Part shown: positions 21,290-30,357 of the stretch, in pieces
How positions within the stretch are numbered: position 1 is the first letter of the stretch
How the letters are laid out: every line of letters starts with the position of its first letter
Source of the DNA: Streptomyces sp. NRRL F-5123
GTDB lineage: Bacteria; Actinomycetota; Actinomycetes; Streptomycetales; Streptomycetaceae
Assembly: GCF_000721495.1 (NCBI RefSeq)
Contig: NZ_JOHY01000008.1
Coordinates: forward strand, 124,001-188,000
Direction: 5' to 3'
DNA length: 64,000 nucleotides
Notes under the pieces: model-generated
What the model was told of the DNA's origin: nothing
Database searches by the model: none
The model's input: only the letters and a program-made list of their open reading frames with translations
Program-made: the position numbers and the translations under genes

Positions 21290-22347
21290 CCGAACCCGTC
21301 CTGTCCGTCCGGGACCTGCGCGTCTGGTACGGCACCGACCGCGGCGCGGTGCGCGCCGTGGACGGCGTCAGCTTCGACGTCCGGCCCGGCGAGACCCTCG
21401 GCCTGGTCGGCGAGTCCGGCTGCGGCAAGTCCACCCTCGGCCGCGGAGTGCTGGGCCTGACCCCGCCCGCGGCAGCCGTCGACGGCGAGGTGGTGCTGCG
21501 CAGCGCCGGCGCCGCCGGCCGCAACCTCGTCGGCCTGCCCGCCAAGGAGCTGCAGAAGCTGCGCGGCCCCGAACTCGGGCTGATCTTCCAGGAGCCGATG
21601 ACCCGGCTCAACCCGCTCATGCGGATCTCCCAGCACTTCGAGGAAGCGCTGCGCGCCCACCACAAGGACCTGCCCAAGAAGGAGATCCGGGCCCGCGCGC
21701 TGGAGGCGCTGCGCGGCATGGGCATCCCGGAGAGCCGCTACGCCAGCTACCCGCACGAGTTCTCCGGCGGCATGCGGCAGCGCATCATGATCGCGCTGGC
21801 GCTCGTGCTGCGGCCCGCCTTCATCGTCGCCGACGAGCCGACCACCGCGCTCGACGTGCTGGTCGAGGCGCAGATCATCAAGATCCTCGCCGACCTGCGG
21901 AAGAACTTCGACACCTCGCTCGTCCTCATCACCCACAACCTCGGCATCGTCGCCGAGGCGTGCGACCGCGTCGCGGTGATGTACGCCGGGCACATCGTCG
22001 AACAGGGCGACGCCCGCGAGGTCTTCGCCCACCCGCAGCACCCGTACACCAAGGAGCTGCTGCGCTCCACCATCTCGCTGGCCACCACCGGGCTGCACTT
22101 CATCCCGGGCAGCCCGCCGGACCTGGTGGAGCCCCCGCCGGGCTGCCGCTTCCACCCGCGCTGCCCAGTCGCGATGCGCGGCTGCGCGCAGTTCGAGCCG
22201 CCCGAGGTGCAGCTGCCGACCGGGGTCACCAGCGCGTGCTGGCACCAGGCACTGGACGTCGCGCCCGAACTCGCCGACGAGCTGGGACCGGACGGGCGCG
22301 AAGCGCTCCACGCCGTAGAGGAGATCAGCGTTGCTGACGAAGCCTGA
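21286..22347 (+). CDS. Peptide ABC transporter ATP-binding protein (DppD-like)
   Basis: 353 residues from a GTG overlapping the permease stop (GTGA). Walker [10 protein letters not shown] near residue 40, signature [15 protein letters not shown], Walker [14 protein letters not shown] and the H-loop His in LITHNLG are all present. The C-terminal [16 protein letters not shown]ys-containing segment is the oligopeptide/dipeptide ATPase extension. It works as a heterodimer with the ATPase encoded next, whose TTG start lies inside this gene's last 17 bases. Confidence 0.94.
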   Translation: MTEPVLSVRDLRVWYGTDRGAVRAVDGVSFDVRPGETLGLVGESGCGKSTLGRGVLGLTPPAAAVDGEVVLRSAGAAGRNLVGLPAKELQKLRGPELGLIFQEPMTRLNPLMRISQHFEEALRAHHKDLPKKEIRARALEALRGMGIPESRYASYPHEFSGGMRQRIMIALALVLRPAFIVADEPTTALDVLVEAQIIKILADLRKNFDTSLVLITHNLGIVAEACDRVAVMYAGHIVEQGDAREVFAHPQHPYTKELLRSTISLATTGLHFIPGSPPDLVEPPPGCRFHPRCPVAMRGCAQFEPPEVQLPTGVTSACWHQALDVAPELADELGPDGREALHAVEEISVADEA

Positions 22348-23677
22348 CATCGAGCCGGCCGGCGACGGCACCCCCGGCGACGCCGGCGAGCCGCTGGTCG
22401 AGGCGTCCGGCCTCGAAGTGCACTTCGGCCTGCGCAGCCGGCTGCTGGGCCGCCTCTCCGGGCAGCCCGCGGGCGGCGCCGTGCGCGCCGTCGACGGCAT
22501 CGACCTGCGGCTGCGCAAGGGCGAGGTGCTCGGCCTGGTCGGCGAGTCCGGCTCCGGCAAGACCACGCTCGGCCGCACCCTGATCGGCCTGACCAAGGCC
22601 ACCGCCGGATCCGTCCGCTACCGCGGGCAGGACATCACCGGGCTCGGCGAGCGCCAGCTGCGGCCGCTGCGCCGCCGCCTCCAGATGGTCTTCCAGGACC
22701 CGCACGCCTCCCTCAACCCGGCGATGGACATCCGCACCGCCGTCGGCCACCCGCTGCGCATCCACAACCTGGTCGCCGACGAGGCCGAGTACGAGGCCCG
22801 CGTCGTGGACGCGCTGGAGCGCGTCGGCCTGACCCCGCCCGAGCGCTACCTCGGCAAATTCCCCGGCGACCTGTCCGGCGGCCAGAAGCAGCGCGCCGTG
22901 CTCGCCCGGGCGATCATCGCCGAACCCGAACTGCTCGTCGCCGACGAGCCGATCTCCATGCTGGACATGAGCGTCCGCGCCAAGATCCTGCAGCTGATGC
23001 TGGACCTCAAGCGCGACCTGGACCTCACGTACGTCTACGTCACGCACGACCTGGCCAGCGCGAAGTTCTTCTGCGACACCATCGCGATCATGTACCTCGG
23101 CCGGATCGTCGAGTACGGGCCGACCGCGGAGGTCTTCGCCAACCCGCAGCACCCCTACACCGAGGCGCTGCTCGCCGCGATCCCCGAGCCCGACCCCGAG
23201 CGGGCCGTACCCCGCGAACTGCCGCGCGGCGAGATCCCGGACGCCGCCCGGCCGCCGCTGGGCTGCTCCTTCCACCCGCGCTGCCCGGTGGCCGTCGCCG
23301 AGTGCGGCTGGGAGGCCCGCGACCTGCGCACGCTGCTGGAGAACCGCTGGCTGGAGCTCGCCCCGGAGGTCGCCGAGCGCGAGCGCGGGCTGTTCGCAGA
23401 CGTGGAGGCGCTCGCCGAGCCCGGCCTGGGCACCGCCGAGATCCGGCCAGGCCACGGGCACACCCCCGACGAGGTCCTGGACTTCCTGCGGGCGCTGCGC
23501 GACGAGGACGGCACCGAGGGCCGGCCGCACGAGCCGCTGTGGAGGGGCGTGGCGGACCTGCGCAGCGAGAACGGGCGCGCCGTCGTCGCGTTCGCCGCCG
23601 CCCGCGACCCGCGGCTCGCGCTGGTCGCCGGCGCGGGCGTCCAAGTGGCCTGCCACCTGCGGGAGTCCGCCGGCTGA
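22331..23677 (+). CDS. Peptide ABC transporter ATP-binding protein (DppF-like)
   Basis: 448 residues, longer than usual (about 330). The ATPase core has Walker A GESGSGKTT, signature LSGGQKQRAVLARAI and Walker B LLVADEPISMLDMS. The oligopeptide extension [15 protein letters not shown] follows near residue 315. The last 110 residues are an extra tail with no clear domain. The predicted start is TTG at 22331 inside the end of the previous gene; a somewhat later start is possible, since the fold begins near residue 20. Confidence 0.92.
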   Translation: MLTKPDIEPAGDGTPGDAGEPLVEASGLEVHFGLRSRLLGRLSGQPAGGAVRAVDGIDLRLRKGEVLGLVGESGSGKTTLGRTLIGLTKATAGSVRYRGQDITGLGERQLRPLRRRLQMVFQDPHASLNPAMDIRTAVGHPLRIHNLVADEAEYEARVVDALERVGLTPPERYLGKFPGDLSGGQKQRAVLARAIIAEPELLVADEPISMLDMSVRAKILQLMLDLKRDLDLTYVYVTHDLASAKFFCDTIAIMYLGRIVEYGPTAEVFANPQHPYTEALLAAIPEPDPERAVPRELPRGEIPDAARPPLGCSFHPRCPVAVAECGWEARDLRTLLENRWLELAPEVAERERGLFADVEALAEPGLGTAEIRPGHGHTPDEVLDFLRALRDEDGTEGRPHEPLWRGVADLRSENGRAVVAFAAARDPRLALVAGAGVQVACHLRESAG

Positions 23678-23731
23678 CGGCCGGGGTGACCGCTGCCTGA
23701 GCCGCGCAGCGCGACGAATAGGGTGAATCAC

Positions 23732-23760
23732 GCGAGCCCCGCACACGACGCGGGGCTCGC
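23732..23760. terminator. 11-bp hairpin before the second binding-protein gene
   Basis: GCGAGCCCCGC (23732-23742) and its complement (23750-23760) surround a 7-nt loop. It lies 54 bp after the DppF-like stop. A TAGGGT -10-like box at 23718-23723 just precedes it, so it could be a terminator or the 5' hairpin of a separate transcript for the next gene. Confidence 0.55.
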
Positions 23761-23827
23761 ATACCTCGTGGGTCAGGCCAACAAGGCGGATCCCACGACC
23801 AAGCCAGGCAAGAGGAGAACGACGAGG

Positions 23828-25426
23828 ATGAACCGCAAGCTTCTGGTCCTGCCCGTGCTGCTGGGCGCGATGTCGCCACTGGTCACCGGGTGCGGCAGCA
23901 CCAGCGTTGTGGGGAGCAGCGGCGGCAAGCCCATCGTCGTGGGCACCACCGACAGCATCGAGCTGAGCAAGGACAACCCCGCCCCGCTCGACCCCGCCAC
24001 CTCCTACGACAGCGCCACCTGGAACATCTTCTACAACACCTTCCAGATGCTGCTGACCTACCAGCGCGGCAGCACCACCCCCAGCCCGGACGCGGCGTCG
24101 GAGTGCCACTACACCGACAACACCGTGCTCACGTACCAGTGCCGGATACGCGACGGCCAGGAGTTCTCCAACGGGCACCCGGTGACCGCGCGTGACGTGA
24201 AGTTCTCCGTCGACCGGATGCTGAAGATCAACTTCGCGGCCGGCCCGGCCTCCCTGCTGTCCGGGGTGGAGTCCGTCGAGGCACCCGACGAGAAGACCGT
24301 GGTCTTCCACCTCAAGGCGCCCGACACGACCTTCCCTGCCAAGCTCGCCACCCCGGCCGCGGCGATCCTGGACCCCGCGGTCTACCCGGCCGACAAGCCC
24401 TACACCGGCTTCCGGCTCGTCGGCTCCGGCCCCTACACGCTCGACTCCTTCAAGCAGGCCAAGGGTGGCACCTTCAGCAGGAACGGCCACTACAAGGGCG
24501 AGCTGAAGATGAACAACGACAAGATCCAGCTCAAGCTCTTCGCCGACTCCCACGCCATGGAGAAGGCTCTGAAGGCGGGCAGCATCGACGTCATGGCCCG
24601 CACCATCAGCCCCGACCAGATCGGCGGCCTGCTGGGGAGCACCGACCCGGACATCAGGACCACCGAGTCCACCGGCGGCGAGGCCCGCTACCTCTTCCTC
24701 GACACCACCTCGACCGACCTCAGGACGCTCGCGGTACGTCAGGCGCTGGCCCAGGTCGTCGACCGGGACGCGATCACCCGCAACGTCTACCAGGGCACCG
24801 CCGAACCGCTGTACTCGGTGATCCCGGCCGGCATCACCAGCCACACCAACTCCTTCCACAACCGCTACGGCGACCCCTCGGTGCCCAGGGCCAAGACGCT
24901 GCTGCGGAACGCCGGCGTCACCTCCAAGGTCCCGCTGACCATCAACTTCCGCCGCGACACCGGCGGCACGATGAACGAGGCGGAGGCCAAGGAGATCGCC
25001 CGGCAGCTCAACGCCAGCGGGTTGTTCACCGTCACGACCAAGAGCGAGCAGTGGAACACCTTCCTGAAGAAGGCGACCCAGCGCGACTACGAGCTCTTCG
25101 CGCTGAGCTGGCTGCCCGACTTCCCGGACCCGGACAACTACCTGGCGCCGTTCTTCGACAAGGAGAACTTCCTCAACCTCGCCTACAACAACACCACCAT
25201 CCAGAACACGCTGCTGCCCGCCACCCGCAAGCTCGCCAACCGCGGCTCCACGGCCACGGCGTTCGGCAAGGCGCAGGACCTCATCGCCGACGACGTGCCG
25301 ATGCTGCCGCTGTGGCAGGGCAAGCAGTACATCGCGGCGCGCAGCGGCATCACCGGCGTGGAGTGGGCGCTCAACTCCTCCACCACCACCCAGTTCTGGG
25401 AGCTGGGCCGCGGCAAGACCGGCTGA
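23828..25426 (+). CDS. Second peptide-type substrate-binding lipoprotein (SBP family 5)
   Basis: 532 residues. The signal peptide MNRKLLVLPVLLGAMSPLVT ends in a TGC lipobox. The body follows the first binding protein closely in layout: VGTTDSIELSK, PVTARDVKFSVDRMLKI, LVGSGPYTLDSF, and a C-terminal VPMLPLWQGKQ. The ATG at 23828 has an AGAGGAG site about 10 nt upstream; an upstream in-frame ATG at 23723 would translate through a hairpin. Having a paralogous binding protein at each end of one operon suggests that one transporter serves two ligand sets. It ends at a 13-bp terminator hairpin. Confidence 0.92.
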   Translation: MNRKLLVLPVLLGAMSPLVTGCGSTSVVGSSGGKPIVVGTTDSIELSKDNPAPLDPATSYDSATWNIFYNTFQMLLTYQRGSTTPSPDAASECHYTDNTVLTYQCRIRDGQEFSNGHPVTARDVKFSVDRMLKINFAAGPASLLSGVESVEAPDEKTVVFHLKAPDTTFPAKLATPAAAILDPAVYPADKPYTGFRLVGSGPYTLDSFKQAKGGTFSRNGHYKGELKMNNDKIQLKLFADSHAMEKALKAGSIDVMARTISPDQIGGLLGSTDPDIRTTESTGGEARYLFLDTTSTDLRTLAVRQALAQVVDRDAITRNVYQGTAEPLYSVIPAGITSHTNSFHNRYGDPSVPRAKTLLRNAGVTSKVPLTINFRRDTGGTMNEAEAKEIARQLNASGLFTVTTKSEQWNTFLKKATQRDYELFALSWLPDFPDPDNYLAPFFDKENFLNLAYNNTTIQNTLLPATRKLANRGSTATAFGKAQDLIADDVPMLPLWQGKQYIAARSGITGVEWALNSSTTTQFWELGRGKTG

Positions 25427-25457
25427 CCGGCACCGCGGCAGCGCCGCACCGCCGTCC

Positions 25458-25487
25458 GCGTCCGGCCCCCGCACGGGGGCCGGACGC
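25458..25487. terminator. 13-bp hairpin terminator, convergent
   Basis: GCGTCCGGCCCCC (25458-25470) and its exact complement (25475-25487) flank a 4-nt loop. It lies between the end of the peptide ABC operon and the convergent response-regulator gene and can serve both. Confidence 0.75.
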
Positions 25488-25509
25488 CCGGCGTCCGGCC
25501 CGCGGGGCC

Positions 25510-26181
25510 TCAGCCCGCGCCGGGGCGCACCAGCCCGCTCTCGTACGCGTACACCGCCGCCTGCACCCGGTCGCGCAGGCCCAGCTTGGTCAGCACGTGC
25601 CCCACATGCGTCTTGACGGTGGTCTCCGACACGAACAGCTCGGCCGCGACCTCAGCGTTCGACAGCCCGCGGGCCACCAGCTTGAGCACCTCGACCTCGC
25701 GCTCGGTCAGCGCGTGCAGCGGCTGCGGCACCGAGTCGTCCCCCGACGGCAGCCGCCCGGCGTACTTGTCCAGCAGCCGCCGGGTGATGCTCGGCGCGAG
25801 CATCGCCTCGCCCGCGGCCACCACCCGGATCGCCTGCACCAGCTCGGCCGCCGGCGCGTCCTTGAGCAGGAAGCCGCTGGCCCCGGCCCGCAGCGCCTCC
25901 ACGACGTACTCGTCCAGGTCGAAGGTCGTCAGCACCAGCACCTTCGCCGGGCCCGAGCGGTCGGGCCCGGTGATCTGCCGGGTCGCCTCCACACCGTCCA
26001 TCCGGGGCATCCGGATGTCCATCAGGACCACGTCGGGCTGCAGCGCCCGCACCTGGTCCAGCGCCTGCTGGCCGTCCCCGGCCTCGCCCACCACCGCGAT
26101 GTCGGGTTCGGCCTCAAGGATCATCCGGAAACCGGTACGCAGCAGGGGCTGGTCGTCCACCAGCAGGACACGGATCGCCAC
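25510..26181 (-). CDS. LuxR/NarL-family response regulator
   Basis: 223 residues. The receiver domain has the acidic pair VDDQ (residues 9-10), the phospho-acceptor Asp55 in LMDIRMP, a Thr in VLTTFD and the Lys in GFLLKD. The C-terminal GerE-type helix-turn-helix is [26 protein letters not shown] chose the GTG at 26181 because GGAGGA lies just upstream and [10 protein letters not shown] is the usual NarL-type start; the frame is open farther upstream into the preceding gene. No histidine kinase is adjacent. It starts 19 bp after the RecB-like nuclease stop on the same strand, so the two are probably co-transcribed. Confidence 0.92.
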   Translation of the reverse strand: MAIRVLLVDDQPLLRTGFRMILEAEPDIAVVGEAGDGQQALDQVRALQPDVVLMDIRMPRMDGVEATRQITGPDRSGPAKVLVLTTFDLDEYVVEALRAGASGFLLKDAPAAELVQAIRVVAAGEAMLAPSITRRLLDKYAGRLPSGDDSVPQPLHALTEREVEVLKLVARGLSNAEVAAELFVSETTVKTHVGHVLTKLGLRDRVQAAVYAYESGLVRPGAG

Positions 26182-26200
26182 GGTCTTCCTCCGTCTTTCG

Positions 26201-27103
26201 CTAGACCGGACCATTCTCACCGACGACAGGCAGCGCTCCCGCGGTTTCCGCCAGCGGATAGGGCGGGGGAGTCCCCCCGAATTCCGGACAGAACGCCTGG
26301 TGGTCGCACCATCCGCACAGCGCCGTGCGGCGCGGCAGCCACTCCCCGCTCGCCGTCGCCGCCCGGATCGCCTCCCACAGCGCCAGCAGCCGCCGCTCCG
26401 TCCGCAGCAGGTCGCTCTCCGACGGGTCGTACGTCAGCACGTCGCCGCTGCCCAGATACACCAGCTGGAGCCGCCGCGGCACCACCCCGCGCAGCCGCCA
26501 CAGCACCAGCGCGTAGAACGACATCTGGAACAGCGGCTCGTCCCGGTACTCCTGGCGCGGGGCCTTGCCGGTCTTGTAGTCCACCACCCGCAGATCGCCG
26601 GTCGCCGGCGCCACGTCCAGCCGGTCGACGTAGCCGCGCAGCGTCAGCCCGGACTCCAGCGCCGTCTCCACGTACAGCTCGCGCTCGGCCGGCTCCAGCC
26701 GTGTCGGATCCTCCAGGGTGAACCAGCGGTCCACCAGCACGCGGGCGCTGTCCAGCCACTCGGCGAGCGCGGCCGGCTCCGCCGCGTCGAACAGCGCCGC
26801 CAGCTCCGGGCGGGCGGCCAGCAGCCGCTCCCACTCGCCGGGCACCAGAGCGCGGGCCCGCTGCGCGGTGCGCTCGGCCGCCGGCGCGTCGAAGAGCCGC
26901 TCCAGCACCGCGTGCACCACCGTGCCGCGCGTCGCGGCCAGGCTGGGCTTCTCCGGCAGCTTGTCGATCACCCGCAGCCGGTAGAGCAGCGGGCAGCGCA
27001 TGAAATCCGCCGCACGGGAGGGCGACAGCGACGACGGCGGCCGCGGGTGCCTGCCCCGCCCCGCCGTGCCCGCGCTTCCTTCGCCTTCGGTGGTCGTCCC
27101 CAT
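26201..27103 (-). CDS. RecB-family PD-(D/E)XK nuclease with Cas4/AddB-like Fe-S cysteines
   Basis: 300 residues. The catalytic core is LRGYVDRLD followed by [10 protein letters not shown], i.e. the D...DxK motif II/III of the PD-(D/E)XK fold, plus a [10 protein letters not shown] helix (QxxxY motif). Four cysteines are placed as in Cas4 and AddB iron-sulphur nucleases: Cys37 in MRCPL, and Cys263, Cys266 and Cys272 in [10 protein letters not shown]. Mycobacteria have a similar stand-alone RecB-like gene next to trmI and the Pup locus. Function is unknown beyond a probable DNA exonuclease. The ATG at 27103 precedes the conserved [14 protein letters not shown] start. Confidence 0.88.
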   Translation of the reverse strand: MGTTTEGEGSAGTAGRGRHPRPPSSLSPSRAADFMRCPLLYRLRVIDKLPEKPSLAATRGTVVHAVLERLFDAPAAERTAQRARALVPGEWERLLAARPELAALFDAAEPAALAEWLDSARVLVDRWFTLEDPTRLEPAERELYVETALESGLTLRGYVDRLDVAPATGDLRVVDYKTGKAPRQEYRDEPLFQMSFYALVLWRLRGVVPRRLQLVYLGSGDVLTYDPSESDLLRTERRLLALWEAIRAATASGEWLPRRTALCGWCDHQAFCPEFGGTPPPYPLAETAGALPVVGENGPV

Positions 27104-27193
27104 GGCAGACGACCTTACGGCCTGACACCGACAAGCCGGTGCCCGCCGGACGTAACGGAGCAATAGCATGGCTGCCGAGGCCTCGGTCCCGCA

Positions 27194-27209
27194 CGATCGG
27201 TACCGATCG
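27194..27209. promoter_or_regulatory. 16-nt palindrome upstream of the M50 protease gene
   Basis: CGATCGGTACCGATCG is a perfect palindrome, followed at once by another ACCGATCGG. It lies in the 156-bp divergent region between the nuclease and protease genes, 51 bp before the protease GTG. It could be an operator; no factor can be named. Confidence 0.45.
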
Positions 27210-27259
27210 GACCGATCGGGACGCAACGGGACCGGGATGCAGCCGAGCGAGGGGAAGCA

Positions 27260-28465
27260 GTGAGCGAGAGCGGTGGGCCGCCGTCCGGCAAGAACGACGC
27301 CCCTGGGGGCGACCCCGCCACGGCCGCGCGCGGACCCGGCGGCGGGCTCCTCATGGGCCGCTTCTTCGGCGTCCCCATCTACGTGGCACCCAGCTGGTTC
27401 CTGATCGCCGCCCTGATCACCTGGGTCTTCGGCGACCAGCTCGACACCGTGCTGCCCGAGCTCGGCCGGGCCCGCTACCTGGTCTCGCTGTTCTTCGCCG
27501 TCGCCTTCTACGGCTCGGTGCTGGTCCACGAGCTGGCCCACACCGTCGCCGCGCTGCGCTTCAAGCTCCCCGTCCGGCGGATCCAGCTGCAGTTCTTCGG
27601 CGGCATCTCGGAGATCGAGAAGGAGTCCGACAGCCCCGGCCGGGAATTCGTGCTCGCCTTCGTCGGACCGCTGCTGTCGCTGGTGCTCGCCGGCGTCTTC
27701 TTCGGCGGCATGCAGCTCGTCGAGTCCGGCACCGTGCCCGGAGTGCTCCTCGCCGGGCTGATGATCAGCAACCTCATCGTGGCGATCTTCAACTTCCTGC
27801 CCGGGCTGCCGCTCGACGGCGGCCGCATGCTGCGCGCGGTCGTCTGGAAGATCAGCGGCCGAGCCATGACCGGCACCGTCGCCGCCGCCTGGGTCGGCCG
27901 CGCCCTCGCGCTCGCCGTCCTCGTCGGCCTGCCGATGCTCTCCTACGGGCGCGACGACAGCAGCAGCGGCGTCGACTCGCTCACCGACGCGCTGCTCGCC
28001 GCGATCCTCGCCGCCATCATCTGGACCGGCGCCGGCAACAGCCTGCGGATGGCCCGGCTGCGCGAGCGGCTGCCCGCGCTGCGCGCCCGCACCCTCACCC
28101 GGCGGGCCGTCCCGGTCGCCTCCGACACCCCGCTGTCCGAGGCGCTGCGCCGCGCCAACGAGGCCGGCGCCCGCGCCCTCGTCGTCGTCGACGGCCACGG
28201 CGACCCCACCGCCCTGGTACGCGAGTCCGCGATCGTCACCACCCCCGAGCACCGCCGCCCCTGGGTCGCCGTCGGCGGCCTCGCCCAGGACCTCACCCCC
28301 GGCATGCGGGTGTCCGCCGAGCTGACCGGCGAGGACCTGCTCGACCGGCTGCGGGCCACCCCCTCCACGGAGTACCTGGTCGTCGAGCCCACCGGGGAGA
28401 TCTACGGCGTGCTGTCCACCTCGGACGTCGAGAAGGCCTTCATCGCGGCCATGTCCCGCCCGTAG
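27260..28465 (+). CDS. Site-2 protease family M50 membrane metalloprotease with CBS domains
   Basis: 401 residues. Membrane helices begin near residue 45. The zinc motif HELAH is at residues 90-94 inside a helix, and FNFLPGLPLDGGRML supplies the conserved Asp of the NPDG-type second motif near residue 185. The C-terminal 130 residues contain a CBS pair (PLSEALRRANEAGARALVVVD and a later STEYLVVEPTGEIYGVLSTSDV). Family role: intramembrane cleavage of regulatory proteins, with the CBS part sensing a nucleotide. The GTG start has an AGGGGAAG site. The target is unknown. Confidence 0.9.
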   Translation: MSESGGPPSGKNDAPGGDPATAARGPGGGLLMGRFFGVPIYVAPSWFLIAALITWVFGDQLDTVLPELGRARYLVSLFFAVAFYGSVLVHELAHTVAALRFKLPVRRIQLQFFGGISEIEKESDSPGREFVLAFVGPLLSLVLAGVFFGGMQLVESGTVPGVLLAGLMISNLIVAIFNFLPGLPLDGGRMLRAVVWKISGRAMTGTVAAAWVGRALALAVLVGLPMLSYGRDDSSSGVDSLTDALLAAILAAIIWTGAGNSLRMARLRERLPALRARTLTRRAVPVASDTPLSEALRRANEAGARALVVVDGHGDPTALVRESAIVTTPEHRRPWVAVGGLAQDLTPGMRVSAELTGEDLLDRLRATPSTEYLVVEPTGEIYGVLSTSDVEKAFIAAMSRP

Positions 28466-28489
28466 CGGCCGCCCGGCAAGGCCGCGGGC

Positions 28490-28574
28490 GGGTCCGGGGC
28501 GGTCGGGAGCAGGCCCGGGACGGCCGGTGCAGGCCCTGGGGGTCGGCAGCGGGTCCGGGACGGTCGGGAGCGGG
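28490..28574 (+). repeat. Imperfect 24-bp direct repeat in the gap before trmI
   Basis: GGGTCCGGGGCGGTCGGGAG at 28490 recurs at 28551 with one change in these 20 bases; the full 24-nt copies (28490-28513 and 28551-28574) are nearly identical. A partly matching stretch lies between them. The function is unknown. Confidence 0.65.
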
Positions 28575-28599
28575 GGAAAAGCCCGATAAGGTGATCCCC

Positions 28600-29508
28600 A
28601 TGTCCGAACCGACCGGTGCCGCCCGCCGTCGCGGGCCCTTCAGAGTCGGGGACCAGGTCCAGCTCACCGACCCCAAGGGACGCCACTACACCTTCACGCT
28701 CGAAGCCGGGAAGCAGTTCCACACCCACAAGGGCGCCTTCCCGCACGACGAGCTGATCGGCGCCCCCGAGGGCAGCGTGGTCCGTACCACGGGAAACGTC
28801 GCGTACCTCGCGCTGCGCCCCCTCCTCCCCGACTACGTCCTGTCCATGCCCCGCGGCGCCGCCGTGGTCTACCCCAAGGACGCGGGGCAGATCCTGGCCA
28901 TGGCCGACATCTTCGCCGGCGCCCGGGTCGTCGAGGCCGGCGTCGGATCGGGATCGCTGAGCACCTTCCTGCTGCGCGCCATCGGCGACCACGGCATGCT
29001 GCACAGCTACGAGCGCCGCGCGGACTTCGCCGAGATCGCGTCCCAGAACGTCGAGCGCTACTTCGGCGGCCCGCACCCCGCCTGGCAGCTCACCGTCGGC
29101 GACCTCCAGGACAACCTGTCCGACACCGAGGTCGACCGCGTCATCCTGGACATGCTCGCCCCCTGGGAGTGCCTGGAGGCGGTCTCCAAGGCCCTGGTGC
29201 CCGGCGGCATCCTGTGCGCCTACGTGGCCACCACCACGCAGCTCGCCCGCACCGTCGAGTCCATCCGCGAGCACGGCAGCTTCAACGAGCCCGCCGCCTG
29301 GGAGACCATGGTGCGCACCTGGCACGTCGAGGGCCTCGCCGTCCGCCCCGACCACCGGATGATCGGCCACACCGGTTTCCTGCTCACCGCCCGCCGCCTC
29401 GCCGACGGCGTCGAGCCGCCGCTGCGCCGCCGCCGGCCCGCCAAGGGTGCCTACGGCGAGGACTACACGGGCCCGGGCTCCGGCTCCGGCGCCGGCTCCG
29501 ACAGCTAG
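28600..29508 (+). CDS. trmI: tRNA (adenine-58-N1)-methyltransferase
   Basis: 302 residues. The N-terminal beta domain (RRGPFRVGDQVQLTDPKGR) is followed by the SAM-binding Rossmann fold, with VVEAGVGSGSLS near residue 110 and VILDMLAPWECL near residue 185. The family methylates A58 of the T-loop of tRNAs and, in actinobacteria, is a homotetramer. The C-terminal Gly/Ser/Asp tail is not conserved. The -10-like box TAAGGT at 28587-28592 ends 7 nt before the ATG, so the mRNA may be leaderless. Its position before the proteasome ATPase matches the mycobacterial gene order. Confidence 0.94.
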   Translation: MSEPTGAARRRGPFRVGDQVQLTDPKGRHYTFTLEAGKQFHTHKGAFPHDELIGAPEGSVVRTTGNVAYLALRPLLPDYVLSMPRGAAVVYPKDAGQILAMADIFAGARVVEAGVGSGSLSTFLLRAIGDHGMLHSYERRADFAEIASQNVERYFGGPHPAWQLTVGDLQDNLSDTEVDRVILDMLAPWECLEAVSKALVPGGILCAYVATTTQLARTVESIREHGSFNEPAAWETMVRTWHVEGLAVRPDHRMIGHTGFLLTARRLADGVEPPLRRRRPAKGAYGEDYTGPGSGSGAGSDS

Positions 29509-29722
29509 GACCACGCCGAATTTCGGCCAACTTCGCCGCGCCGCCGCCGGTTTGTCCGTTCCGGACAAGCCGGCGGGCTGCTTCCCGGAGCCCGCGGCGG
29601 TTTCCGCACCCCCCTGCCGCACCCCCGCCCTGCCGCGCAGACCCGCCCCCGCCGTACCCGCCCGGTGTGACGTGTGGCACGATGCCGGCAACCCCCGCCG
29701 AGCGACCCCGGGAGACAGGCGA

Positions 29723-30322
29723 GTGCAGCCCTCCGCAGGTCAGGACGTGGACCTCCCGCACACCCGCGCCCGGAGCGTCCACTGGATCACCACCGCCGCC
29801 GCCGTCGGTGCCGTGGTGGCCGTGATAGCCGCCATCCAGCCCGCCGACGCCTCGCCCCGGACCCGCACCGCGGCGGCCCCCGCCGACCCCAAGGGGCCCG
29901 CGGCCCCCGTTGCCCCGCCCGACCCGCTCGCCGTCACCTACCCGCTGACCTGCGCACCCGGCACCCAGCCGGACGTCGTCAGCCGCGTGTCGGGCGACCT
30001 CGACGGCGACGGGCGCCCCGAGACCGCGGTCGTCGTGCGCTGCCACTCCGACACCGGCACCCCGCCCAGCGGCGTCTACGTCCTCAGCGCCCCCGCCGAG
30101 GCCGGCGGCCCCCCGAGGATCGCGGTCACCCTGGTCAAGCCGCAGGACAACCGGCAGATCCGGGACTTCCGACTGGAGGACGGCACCGTCAAGGCCACCG
30201 TGCTGGGCTTCTCCTCCGACAGCGTCCCGCAGTGCTGCCCCGACATGAGCCGCACCTACACCTGGGAATGGCGCGGCGACCGCTACGTCGCCCTGCCCGG
30301 CCCCGCCCCGAACACCGTCTGA
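29723..30322 (+). CDS. Hypothetical exported or membrane-anchored protein
   Basis: 199 residues from the GTG at 29723, with GGAG about 9 nt upstream. One hydrophobic segment (VHWITTAAAVGAVVAVIAAI, residues about 17-36) is followed by an Ala/Pro/Arg-rich linker. A compact C-terminal domain then carries GDLDGDGRPETAVVVRC, a FG-GAP/EF-hand-like Asp-rich repeat that may bind calcium, and a CCPDMSRTYTWEW end with paired cysteines. I do not recognise a named family. It probably lies outside the membrane, tethered by its N-terminus. It is followed by a small convergent terminator. Confidence 0.75.
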   Translation: MQPSAGQDVDLPHTRARSVHWITTAAAVGAVVAVIAAIQPADASPRTRTAAAPADPKGPAAPVAPPDPLAVTYPLTCAPGTQPDVVSRVSGDLDGDGRPETAVVVRCHSDTGTPPSGVYVLSAPAEAGGPPRIAVTLVKPQDNRQIRDFRLEDGTVKATVLGFSSDSVPQCCPDMSRTYTWEWRGDRYVALPGPAPNTV

Positions 30323-30331
30323 GAGCGCCGC

Positions 30332-30352
30332 GCGGCCCCGGACCGGGGCCGC
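30332..30352. terminator. 9-bp hairpin between convergent genes
   Basis: GCGGCCCCG and its complement (30332-30340, 30344-30352) flank a 3-nt loop. It starts 10 nt after the exported-protein stop and 6 nt before the end of the reverse-strand ferredoxin gene. Confidence 0.65.
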
Positions 30353-30357
30353 CCGGA

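Noticed and set aside
23723..23827. Upstream ATG at 23723 for the second binding protein
   Set aside because: It would translate through an 11-bp hairpin and place the lipoprotein signal 35 residues inside the protein.
26201..27103. A CRISPR-associated Cas4 gene
   Set aside because: The cysteine pattern is shared by stand-alone RecB-like nucleases; there are no cas1/cas2 genes and no repeat-spacer array anywhere in the window.
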